From positions 310,001-374,000 of the forward strand of contig NZ_JAOTIF010000002.1 of assembly GCF_025628885.1 (NCBI RefSeq): a DNA stretch of 64,000 nt, read 5' to 3'. Of this stretch, positions 26,652 through 34,366 are shown one piece after another. Position numbers and translations under genes: made by a program. Position 1 is the first letter of the stretch, and the number at the start of each line of letters is the position of its first letter. The notes beneath the pieces were generated by a model, which saw nothing but the letters and a program-made list of their open reading frames with translations, was not told the origin of the DNA and made no database searches. The stretch comes from Paraflavisolibacter caeni (lineage in GTDB: Bacteria > Bacteroidota > Bacteroidia > Chitinophagales > Chitinophagaceae).

Positions 26652-27998
26652 TTATCCGAACTGCATGGAGAAAGCTGAGCCTTTACCTCGCACGGATTGT
26701 ACCTGCAATGTGCCCCGGTGAAGCATGACAATTTGTTTACACAAGCTCAAGCCGATGCCACTACCATTTTTTTTGGTACTGAAGAAGGGGATGAATATTT
26801 TATCCAATAATTCTTCATGTATTCCGGAACCATTGTCAACCACCTTGATTGTGATCTTTCTATTGAGTGATTGGCTGGCAGTAAGAATAATCTCCGGGTT
26901 GGGTTTTTCTTTTACTGCTTCAATAGCATTTACTACGAGGTTGATCAATACCTGTTCTAGCAGGTTTGGATCAGCTTCCAGGGCCAGGTCGGGATTCTTT
27001 AAAATGATCTCAAGCTCGATATTCTTTTGCTCAAAAGTAGGTTCCATTAGTTTGTGGATGTTGGCAAAAAGATCGCGGATGTATACCTTTTGCAGGTTCA
27101 GGGTTGTGATCTTATTTAAGTTGCGATAGGTTTCTGCAAACTTGAACAATCCTTCACTGCGGCGCTTGATCGTATCTATACCTATTTCAAGGTCTTCCAG
27201 TGAGCCATCGTTTGCACTAATCTGGCTGGTTGAAAGATGCAGTCTTTTCTTGAGGGTTTCAGCCAGGGAAGAGATGGGCGCCACAGAATTCATAATCTCA
27301 TGGGTCATGACGCTCAATAGCTTCTGCCATGCTTTGGATTCAGTTTCATCCAGTGCTTCGTTAACGTTTTGGAAGGCAATCAGTTTGTATTTTTTGTTAT
27401 CCGTTTGAAAAGCTGTAGCTGATAATAATATCTTGAAAGTCTCTTTCTCCAGGTGGGCTTTTGCGATCTTGCTTTCGCCAGGTTGCAGGTTTTTAATGTC
27501 AGTGTACAAGTCATGGTCTCTCCTTGCTAGCGAATGAAATGTTTTGAGATAGGGCAACTGCAGCATTTTTTTTAGCGACTCGTTCATCCACCCGATCTCA
27601 CCGGTTTCCAGGTCATAAGACAGAATCCCGGTCTCTACCAGTTCTAAGATCTTCTGCAGGTATTGGTATTGCATTTCTTTTTCTTTACTGATGATCTTGA
27701 ATGTGGTATTGATTTCATTAAAGCCTTGGTGCAATGTTTGTAATTCTGAGGGCGCATGCTTCACTTCAAAGTAACGCGAGAAGTCGCGGTAGTGAACAGC
27801 TTCAACAAACTGAGAAAGTTCTTTCTGTGCTTTTCTTTGGAAGTTGATGAATTCGATTACCTGGTAAATGATCAGGGGGATGATGAAAACTAAATATATA
27901 TACCACTTATTAACCAGCAGATAAGCTGCGGCGGACAATAAAATGAAGAGCAATAAAACACGTAGCACAATGCGCCACTCAAATTTTTTATATATCAT
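26652..27998 (-). CDS. Sensor histidine kinase
   Basis: A 448-residue membrane kinase: two adjacent N-terminal spans (about 10-29 and 31-48) with almost no periplasmic loop, then a HAMP-like/PAS-like cytoplasmic region (about 60-215), a dimerisation/phosphotransfer domain with H-box MTHEIMNSVAPI (His233) and an ATPase domain with LINLVVNAIEAV (N-box), VVDNGSGI (G1), FFSTKKNGSGIGLSLCKQI (F/G2 boxes). The short periplasmic part suggests that it senses a membrane or cytoplasmic signal. It overlaps the response regulator gene by 11 bases; the two are one transcript with the regulator first. Diverging from them is the export locus that they are likely to control. Confidence 0.94.
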   Translation of the reverse strand: MIYKKFEWRIVLRVLLLFILLSAAAYLLVNKWYIYLVFIIPLIIYQVIEFINFQRKAQKELSQFVEAVHYRDFSRYFEVKHAPSELQTLHQGFNEINTTFKIISKEKEMQYQYLQKILELVETGILSYDLETGEIGWMNESLKKMLQLPYLKTFHSLARRDHDLYTDIKNLQPGESKIAKAHLEKETFKILLSATAFQTDNKKYKLIAFQNVNEALDETESKAWQKLLSVMTHEIMNSVAPISSLAETLKKRLHLSTSQISANDGSLEDLEIGIDTIKRRSEGLFKFAETYRNLNKITTLNLQKVYIRDLFANIHKLMEPTFEQKNIELEIILKNPDLALEADPNLLEQVLINLVVNAIEAVKEKPNPEIILTASQSLNRKITIKVVDNGSGIHEELLDKIFIPFFSTKKNGSGIGLSLCKQIVMLHRGTLQVQSVRGKGSAFSMQFG

Positions 27999-29343
27999 AC
28001 TTATTTAGTCTTCTGTATAAAGCGGTTCGGGTGATCCCTAGTTCTTTAGCAGCTTTGGAAATATTACCACTGTGCTTTTCGATAACGCGCAGAATGGTAT
28101 TCTTTTCTACAGCACTAAGGTTGGTTTGCAGAGGTTCTTCCTTTACTAATGTTGCCGATTCGATTGGGGAGAAGATAACGTCATTTGCCTGCAGTGTATT
28201 ACCATCTGTCATGATCACTGCTCTTTCAATAGCATATTGCAATTCGCGCACATTACCCGGATAATGGTACTGCATTAATTTTTGGATCGCTCCTTCATCA
28301 AATTCCATAGCTGGCTTCAGGTATTTGTTGGTGTATATTTTACTGAAATGCTTTGCCAGCAGGATGATATCATTGCCCCTTTTTCTGAGTGGTGGGACAA
28401 CGATTTCCACAGTGTTGATCCTGTAAATAAGGTCTTTGCGGAATCGACTTTCATTAGCCAGGTCAGACATGGGTACATTGGTAGCACAAATCAGGCGGAT
28501 ATCAATAGGAATGGGTATGTTGGTTCCTAAGCGGGTTACCTGGCGGTTCTGCAATATGGTCAACAGTTTTGCCTGCTGATATAAGGAAATATTGCCAATT
28601 TCATCAAGGAAAAGTGTACCGCCATTGGCTGCCTCAAACCTGCCTTGCCGGTCTTCACGGGCGTCGGTAAATGCACCCTTCTTATGTCCGAAGAGTTCGC
28701 TTTCAAACAGAGATTCAGTAAGTGCACCTACATCTACTTTGATAAAGGGTTGCTTTGACCGTAAAGAATGCTGGTGTACTGCTTTGGCGATCAGGTCTTT
28801 CCCGGTTCCGTTCTCACCAAGTACCAGGATGTTGGCATCAGTTGGCGCGATCTTCCGGATCTTGAAGAATATGTCCTGCATGGCCTCTGATTCACCGATC
28901 AGCTCGTTGCCAATGACCGTGTTGCTCTCTACAAGTAATTTACTTGCCGTGTTTTTATTGTTTTTATATGCTTCTGTTATGGTCGCAAGGAGCTTTTCAT
29001 TGTGCCAGGGTTTAACTACAAAGTCAAAAGCACCTTCCTTGAGCGACCGGATGGCTAAGTCAATATCGCCATATGCAGTGATCATGATCACTGCCGCATC
29101 AGACTTGAATTCCCTGATCTTTTTTAACCAGAAGATGCCTTCGTTTCCTGTATTGATCGAACTATTGAAGTTCATATCCAGAAGGATGACATCAAAACTT
29201 TGGCGAGCCAGCAAGTTGCGTATGTTCTCCGGGTTCTTTTCGGTTACAACTTCTTTTACTTCTGGCCTCAGTAATAAACGAACTGCTGTCAGAACATCAA
29301 CATCATCATCAATGATTAATATACAGGCATTTTTTAGCGACAT
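27988..29343 (-). CDS. Sigma-54-dependent response regulator (NtrC type)
   Basis: A 451-residue regulator. Receiver domain residues 1-125 have the acidic pair IIDDD, phospho-acceptor D56 (DVILLDMNF) and KPW lysine at about 111. The AAA+ domain has Walker A GENGTGKD (about 177-184), the sigma-54 contact loop GAFTDA (223-228, in place of GAFTGA), Walker B GGTLFLDEIGN. The C-terminal Fis-type HTH is GNISKAAKELGITRTALYRRLNKYDI. It should activate sigma-54 promoters after phosphorylation by the kinase encoded next to it. Candidate binding sites are at 29437-29454 and 46630-46647. Confidence 0.94.
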   Translation of the reverse strand: MSLKNACILIIDDDVDVLTAVRLLLRPEVKEVVTEKNPENIRNLLARQSFDVILLDMNFNSSINTGNEGIFWLKKIREFKSDAAVIMITAYGDIDLAIRSLKEGAFDFVVKPWHNEKLLATITEAYKNNKNTASKLLVESNTVIGNELIGESEAMQDIFFKIRKIAPTDANILVLGENGTGKDLIAKAVHQHSLRSKQPFIKVDVGALTESLFESELFGHKKGAFTDAREDRQGRFEAANGGTLFLDEIGNISLYQQAKLLTILQNRQVTRLGTNIPIPIDIRLICATNVPMSDLANESRFRKDLIYRINTVEIVVPPLRKRGNDIILLAKHFSKIYTNKYLKPAMEFDEGAIQKLMQYHYPGNVRELQYAIERAVIMTDGNTLQANDVIFSPIESATLVKEEPLQTNLSAVEKNTILRVIEKHSGNISKAAKELGITRTALYRRLNKYDI

Positions 29344-29436
29344 GGTAGAAAAGTGGTTGCTTCAACGAATCTACAACTATACCATTATTGTAAGGACTTG
29401 TAAATGAGCGGCAATACATTTAATGGATAAACGGTA

Positions 29437-29454
29437 GTGTATCAAAAGCGGACA
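29437..29454. promoter_or_regulatory. Candidate activator-binding site, copy 1
   Basis: GTGTATCAAAAGCGGACA. It matches 15 of 18 bases of the site at 46630-46647. It lies between the divergent regulator and adaptor genes, 188 bases before the adaptor start, a distance suited to an enhancer of an NtrC-type activator. The shared TGT-N11-ACA ends suggest a dimer site. I found no convincing -24/-12 sigma-54 promoter downstream. Confidence 0.55.
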
Positions 29455-29548
29455 GTATATGTGCAGAAATGAACGTCTTTGTACACAATGGAATTGTTAA
29501 GTGGTTGAAAATGAATCGCGTTCAACATTGGTATTATTGTGAATGTTA

Positions 29549-29575
29549 GAATGACGAATGATTCGAATGACGAAT
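29549..29575 (+). repeat. GAATGACGAAT dispersed repeat, two units
   Basis: Two perfect copies of GAATGACGAAT (29549-29559 and 29565-29575), five bases apart, with ATTCGAAT symmetry at the junction, in the gap before the adaptor gene. Confidence 0.85.
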
Positions 29576-29641
29576 CTGGAGAGAAAATGATATTGGAAAA
29601 GTATTGAGCGTTAGACTACTTTCTATTTTAAAATTAAAACC

Positions 29642-30895
29642 GTGGATAGAGTTATTACAAAAAAAAGGTGGAATCAAAAGAGGATATTGACCATGGCAGG
29701 CATTATAGCTATTTTAATGCTCCTTTTGGGAAGCTGGTACTTTACGTCAGGGAAAAGCCGTTTAAATGTTGATCCTGAACGGATAACCATAAGTGAAGTA
29801 AAGAAGGGGACCTTCCAGGAATTTATTCCTGTAAACGGTATTGTACAGCCTGTGGCAACTATTTACCTTGATGCATTGGAAGGAGGACGAGTAGAAGAAA
29901 GATTTGTTGAAGATGGGGCTGTGGTGAAAAAGAACCAACCTATTCTTCGTTTGTCAAATACAGACCTGGAGTTAAGCCTTGCCAACCAGGAGACGGCTGT
30001 CTTTGAAGTGTTGACCCAAATGCAGAATACAAAGAATAATGCTGTTCAAAATACCATCCAGCAATTAAATCAAAAGGCAGAGGTTGAAAATGCTTTGACC
30101 GAGGCTGAAAGAATATACAAGTTGAATAAGTACTTGTATGAACAAAGGGCGCTTGGTTCACAGGAATTCAAATCTTCTGAAAACAACTATTATTACCAGG
30201 TAAACAGAAAGAAGCTAAATGACAAAACGCTACAGCAGGATGAGATCTCCAACAAACAACAGATCAACCAAATGGCCGCTTCTTATGCACGTATGCAGAA
30301 TGCATTGTCGTTGATGAGAAGAAAAGTACAGGATCTTGTAGTGAAAGCTCCAATTGATGGGCAGTTAACGTCGCTGGATGCAGAAATCGGCCAGTCGAAA
30401 AATAAAGGAGAGCGTTTGGGACAGATTGATATTTTGAGTGGCTACAAAGTGCGTGTTGATATAGATGAGCACTATATTTCCCGCATCTTCATCGGGCAAA
30501 TGGGAGAAGTATCTGTTGCCGGTAAAGACTATACGTTGAAAATTAAAAAAGTATATACACAGGTCAACAATGGCCGCTTCCAGGTGGATATGGATTTTAT
30601 TGGTGCCACACCTCCGGGCATACGCAGGGGACAGTCGTTACAAATAAGATTAGCCCTGAGTGATGAGACAGAGGCATTGCTGGTAGCTAAAGGAGGGTTC
30701 TTTCAACAAACTGGTGGCAACTGGATCTTCAAATTGAGTGATGATGGGAAGAAAGCATATAAGGTTGATGTACAACTTGGACGTCAAAACCCTGATTATT
30801 ATGAAGTGTTGAGTGGTTTGCAGCCGGGAGATAAGGTAGTGACTTCCAGTTATGAAAATTACGGAGATATGCAGGAATTAGTGATCAGAAAATAG
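29642..30895 (+). CDS. HlyD/MacA-type periplasmic adaptor protein
   Basis: A 417-residue membrane fusion protein. An N-terminal anchor span (about 16-34) is followed by the first half of the lipoyl domain (GIVQPVATIYLDALEGGRVEERFVEDGAVVKKNQPIL, about 65-103), a long coiled-coil hairpin (about 105-235) and the second lipoyl half (VVKAPIDGQLTSLDAEIGQ). Beta-barrel and membrane-proximal domains follow. The only plausible start is GTG at 29642. It should link the inner-membrane ABC permeases encoded downstream to the TolC-type channel encoded at 47434-48861. It is the first gene of the export block. Confidence 0.93.
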   Translation: MDRVITKKRWNQKRILTMAGIIAILMLLLGSWYFTSGKSRLNVDPERITISEVKKGTFQEFIPVNGIVQPVATIYLDALEGGRVEERFVEDGAVVKKNQPILRLSNTDLELSLANQETAVFEVLTQMQNTKNNAVQNTIQQLNQKAEVENALTEAERIYKLNKYLYEQRALGSQEFKSSENNYYYQVNRKKLNDKTLQQDEISNKQQINQMAASYARMQNALSLMRRKVQDLVVKAPIDGQLTSLDAEIGQSKNKGERLGQIDILSGYKVRVDIDEHYISRIFIGQMGEVSVAGKDYTLKIKKVYTQVNNGRFQVDMDFIGATPPGIRRGQSLQIRLALSDETEALLVAKGGFFQQTGGNWIFKLSDDGKKAYKVDVQLGRQNPDYYEVLSGLQPGDKVVTSSYENYGDMQELVIRK

Positions 30896-30906
30896 ATGAT
30901 AGATGG

Positions 30907-30917
30907 GAATGACGAAT
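30907..30917 (+). repeat. GAATGACGAAT dispersed repeat
   Basis: Single copy 12 bases after the adaptor stop codon, in the same orientation as the gene. Confidence 0.8.
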
Positions 30918-30973
30918 GGGTATTTCAGAATGAGAAAGTTTAAAACTACAAACAGAATTATAAAACCAACGTT

Positions 30974-31129
30974 ATGTTCAAGTTTGTTTTGCTCCTATGT
31001 TTATGTGTGACCAGTATTTGTACAGATGCGCATAAAAAAGCAAGCTCTCAAATTCTTATCGAATCTGATTCGGGAGTATTGCTAGATGAAGTAAACTTCA
31101 TTTATCCTTTTATTGTTTTTAAAAATTAA
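30974..31129 (+). CDS. Possible small secreted peptide
   Basis: A 51-residue frame between the adaptor and the first ATPase gene. It starts MFKFVLLLCLCVTSICTDA, which looks like a signal peptide, and continues with a short polar part and a hydrophobic end (NFIYPFIVFKN). It is in line with its neighbours, and its stop codon is 23 bases before the ATPase start. No homologue is known to me, and a chance frame of this size is quite possible. Confidence 0.35.
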   Translation: MFKFVLLLCLCVTSICTDAHKKASSQILIESDSGVLLDEVNFIYPFIVFKN

Positions 31130-31151
31130 CACACTGCAATAAATAACAACA

Positions 31152-31829
31152 ATGATAAAGATCACAAACCTGGAAAAAATATACCGGACGGAAGAAGTCG
31201 AAACAGTTGCTCTCAATAAACTTTCCATGCAGGTAGCTGAAGGGGAATTTGTTGCTGTAATGGGCCCATCGGGTTGCGGCAAATCTACACTACTGAACAT
31301 ACTTGGTTTGTTGGACGACCCGGATGGAGGCAGCTTTTTATTCAATGGCATTGAAGTCTCCCGCTTTAATGAGCGGAAAAGAGCCGATTTGCGCAAAAGG
31401 AATATCGGCTTCGTATTTCAAAGCTTTAACCTGATTGATGAACTGACAGTTTTTGAAAATGTGGAACTCCCCCTGATCTACCTGGGTGTTAGCACTTCGG
31501 AACGCAAGAGCAGGGTGGAAGCCGTATTGGATAAAATGCAGATCATGCATCGCCGCAATCATTATCCACAACAACTATCGGGAGGTCAGCAACAACGCGT
31601 GGCAGTCGCCCGTGCTGTGGTTAACAAACCCAAATTAATCCTGGCTGATGAACCTACAGGTAACCTCGATTCCAGCAATGGTAATGAAGTGATGCAACTG
31701 TTGACGGACCTGAATGAACAAGGAACTACAATAGTGATGGTTACACACTCTGAACATGATGCCCGTTATAGTCACCGCATTATCCGTATGCTGGATGGAC
31801 AAACCGTATTGGAAAATTTAATGGTATGA
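31152..31829 (+). CDS. ABC transporter ATP-binding protein, MacB/LolD type (first)
   Basis: A 225-residue ATPase of the LolD/MacB/FtsE group. Walker A GPSGCGKST (about 38-46), Q-loop FVFQSFNLIDELT, signature LSGGQQQRVAVARAV, Walker B LILADEPTGNLDSSNG with a standard D-loop, and H-loop MVTHSEHDA are all intact. It should drive the FtsX-type permeases encoded next to it by a mechanotransmission cycle rather than by moving substrate through the membrane. It precedes the first permease by about 80 bases. Confidence 0.95.
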   Translation: MIKITNLEKIYRTEEVETVALNKLSMQVAEGEFVAVMGPSGCGKSTLLNILGLLDDPDGGSFLFNGIEVSRFNERKRADLRKRNIGFVFQSFNLIDELTVFENVELPLIYLGVSTSERKSRVEAVLDKMQIMHRRNHYPQQLSGGQQQRVAVARAVVNKPKLILADEPTGNLDSSNGNEVMQLLTDLNEQGTTIVMVTHSEHDARYSHRIIRMLDGQTVLENLMV

Positions 31830-31832
31830 TGG

Positions 31833-31866
31833 GAATGACGAGTGATTCGAATATAGAATGACGAAT
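31833..31866 (+). repeat. GAATGACGAAT dispersed repeat, two units
   Basis: One variant copy (GAATGACGAGT, 31833-31843) and one perfect copy (31856-31866), starting three bases after the ATPase stop codon. Confidence 0.78.
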
Positions 31867-31909
31867 ATAGGGGGAGGTGAATAAGTTTTTTATTGGTAAA
31901 AGCAAATCC

Positions 31910-34357
31910 ATGATAAGTAATTACATAAAAATTGCCTGGCGTAATGCAGTCAATAATAAAGTCTTTTCCTTTATCAATATTTTCGGACTGTCTATTGGAT
32001 TGACCTGTTGCCTGCTCATTTCCATGTACCTGTTCAAAGAGTTCAGTTATGACAGGCAGCATGCTTTGGGCAACCGTCTTTACCAGGTGGGTACCCTGAG
32101 TATCATGGAAGGAAAAGAGGACCGCTTTGCCACTACACCTGCACCACTGGGACCTACCATGCAACAAGAGTTTGCAGAGGTAGAAAGCACCGTACGATTG
32201 TTAAAAGCCTTCCAGGATGATAAAACGCTTTTCCAATATAAAGCAGGCAAAGACATTCATTCGTTTTATGAAACTTCCGGATATTTTGCTGATCCAACTT
32301 TCTTCAGATTATTTTCTTACCAATTCAAAGAAGGCAACCCTGAAACAGCATTGAATGAACCCAACTCTGTAGTGATCTCCGAAGATATTGCCCATAAAAT
32401 ATTTGGTAATGAGCTTGCCTTGAATAAAACGGTTCATATCAACAGCAACACCAGTGGTGCTTATGATTTTAAGGTTACCGGCGTATTCATTCCTTCTAAA
32501 ACTCCTTCTCATATTGATGCCAGGTTTGTCATGTCGATGCAGAGCGGGGAAGTGGGCCCATGGCTAAAGAAACTAGATGACCTGGCGAATAACAACCTGT
32601 TCTATACCTACCTGTTGTTAAAGCAGGGTGCTAAGCCAAAAGCTTTGGAAGTTAAATTTGATCCTTTCATTCAAAAGTATGCCGGGAAAGAACTGCAGGC
32701 GTCGGGACGTGGACGCAAACATTTCCTGATACCAGTAAAAGATATTCATTTGTATGCGAATACTGGAGGTAATGTTACACCTGGCGGCAGTGTCAGTTAC
32801 TTATATCTTCTTTTTTCTATTGCCATTGTTACCCTGCTGATTGCCTGTGTCAATTTCATGAATCTTTCCACAGCCCGTTCCTCAAAGCGTGCCGTAGAGA
32901 TTGGTGTCAGAAAGGTGTTGGGCGCAGAAAAAATAGCATTGGTACAACAGTTTTTGTGGGAAGCTATACTTCTCTCCTTGTTAGCCTTTGTGGTTTCACT
33001 GGTAATGACAACCCTTTTGATGCCCCTGTTTGAACAGGTGGCAGGAAAGGATTTTACTTTCTCGATACAGCAATATGTTTTGTTGATTAGTGGCTTTTTA
33101 CTCATCACATTGATAGCTGGTATTATTGCTGGTATTTACCCTGCTTTTTACCTGTCCGCATTCAAGCCTGTCAAAGTGTTGAAAGGACGGTTTTCCAATT
33201 CCCTTTCGGCTATTTCCTTCAGGAAAGTATTGGTGGTTTTTCAGTTCGTGATCTCAGTTGCCCTTGTGGTTGCGTCCATCACGATCAGCAACCAGATGCG
33301 TTATCTTAGAAATAAGGATCTGGGTTTCCAGAAAGAGCAACAAATTGTTATTCCTTTACGCACATCAACAGCCAAACAGATCTATCCATCCTTAAAGAAT
33401 TCATTGAATGCGAGCAGCTCTATTTCTTCTTCAGGGGCTTCTATCTTTTACCCGGGAATAGACAATGTAATGGATTGGCTCATGTATAGGCAGGGGGATG
33501 CTTCTGACAATACGAAACAAGTTTTCATGAACCGCGTTGATGACAGCTATTTACAAACGCTTGGCATTCAGTTGGTGGCAGGCCGGTTATTTTCTAAAGA
33601 ATTCCCGGGTGACACAGCTAACCGGATCATATTAAATGAACAGGCTCTTCATTCTTTTGGATTCAAAGATCCTGAAGATGCTATAGGAAAGAACCTCATT
33701 ATGGCCTGGGCTGGACGAGAAATGTTATATCCCATTGTTGGCGTCGTTAAAAACTTTCATTTTGAAGGATTGTATACGAAAATTGGAGCCTATGGCTTTT
33801 TGTTAGGTCATTCGCGGGACTATGGCTATATGATTGCTCATGCCAAAACCGGAAACATCAAAACTACACTGAGTAGTATAGGTACAGCATGGTCTACACT
33901 CAATCCAAACGAGCCTTTTGAATACAGTTTCCTGGACCAGGATTTTCAAAAGAACTATATAGCAGAAGAAAGGCTGGCAGCGCTTATTCGCTACTTTACT
34001 GTCATTGCCATTTTCATTTCCTGCCTGGGACTCTTTGGGCTAACTACATTCAGTATAGAACAACGTACCAAGGAAATTGGTATCCGCAAAGTGTTGGGCG
34101 CAAGTGTAGCGGGTATTGTATCGCTGTTGTCGAAAGATTTTTTAAAGCTGGTTGTTATTTCCTTTCTTGTGGCATCTCCACTTGCATGGTATTTTATCAA
34201 CCAGTGGCTCCAGGGCTTTGCTTACAAAACACCATTTACGATCTGGATAGTGCTGGCCGGTTGCTTAGTAGCTTTCTCTATTGCGTTTCTCACTATCAGT
34301 ATACAAGCTATCAAAGCAGCTATTGCCAATCCGGTGAAGAATTTACGAACCGAGTAA
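31910..34357 (+). CDS. MacB/FtsX-type ABC permease 1
   Basis: An 815-residue permease read from ATG 31910 (MISNYIKIAWRNAVNNKVFSF); an in-frame earlier ATG at 31877 would add 11 residues before the conserved start. Layout: first span about 20-41, MacB periplasmic core (about 45-285), first FtsX domain (about 294-455; ACVNFMNLSTARSSKRAVEIGVRKVLGA), a second periplasmic stretch, and a second FtsX domain (about 693-810; SCLGLFGLTTFSIEQRTKEIGIRKVLGA). The end AIANPVKNLRTE is the family hallmark. The double-FtsX form is common in Bacteroidota. Permease 2 starts nine bases later, so the two are surely co-transcribed. Confidence 0.94.
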   Translation: MISNYIKIAWRNAVNNKVFSFINIFGLSIGLTCCLLISMYLFKEFSYDRQHALGNRLYQVGTLSIMEGKEDRFATTPAPLGPTMQQEFAEVESTVRLLKAFQDDKTLFQYKAGKDIHSFYETSGYFADPTFFRLFSYQFKEGNPETALNEPNSVVISEDIAHKIFGNELALNKTVHINSNTSGAYDFKVTGVFIPSKTPSHIDARFVMSMQSGEVGPWLKKLDDLANNNLFYTYLLLKQGAKPKALEVKFDPFIQKYAGKELQASGRGRKHFLIPVKDIHLYANTGGNVTPGGSVSYLYLLFSIAIVTLLIACVNFMNLSTARSSKRAVEIGVRKVLGAEKIALVQQFLWEAILLSLLAFVVSLVMTTLLMPLFEQVAGKDFTFSIQQYVLLISGFLLITLIAGIIAGIYPAFYLSAFKPVKVLKGRFSNSLSAISFRKVLVVFQFVISVALVVASITISNQMRYLRNKDLGFQKEQQIVIPLRTSTAKQIYPSLKNSLNASSSISSSGASIFYPGIDNVMDWLMYRQGDASDNTKQVFMNRVDDSYLQTLGIQLVAGRLFSKEFPGDTANRIILNEQALHSFGFKDPEDAIGKNLIMAWAGREMLYPIVGVVKNFHFEGLYTKIGAYGFLLGHSRDYGYMIAHAKTGNIKTTLSSIGTAWSTLNPNEPFEYSFLDQDFQKNYIAEERLAALIRYFTVIAIFISCLGLFGLTTFSIEQRTKEIGIRKVLGASVAGIVSLLSKDFLKLVVISFLVASPLAWYFINQWLQGFAYKTPFTIWIVLAGCLVAFSIAFLTISIQAIKAAIANPVKNLRTE

Positions 34358-34366
34358 AATGTATTT

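Noticed and set aside
28592-29407. A 271-residue plus-strand frame
   Set aside because: It lies fully opposite the response regulator, whose receiver and AAA+ motifs are complete; the plus-strand translation has no domain-like features.
29344-29641. A sigma-54 promoter before the adaptor gene
   Set aside because: Several GG and GC pairs were checked (for example GGACAGTATATGTGC), but none has the ten-base spacing with the flanking consensus.
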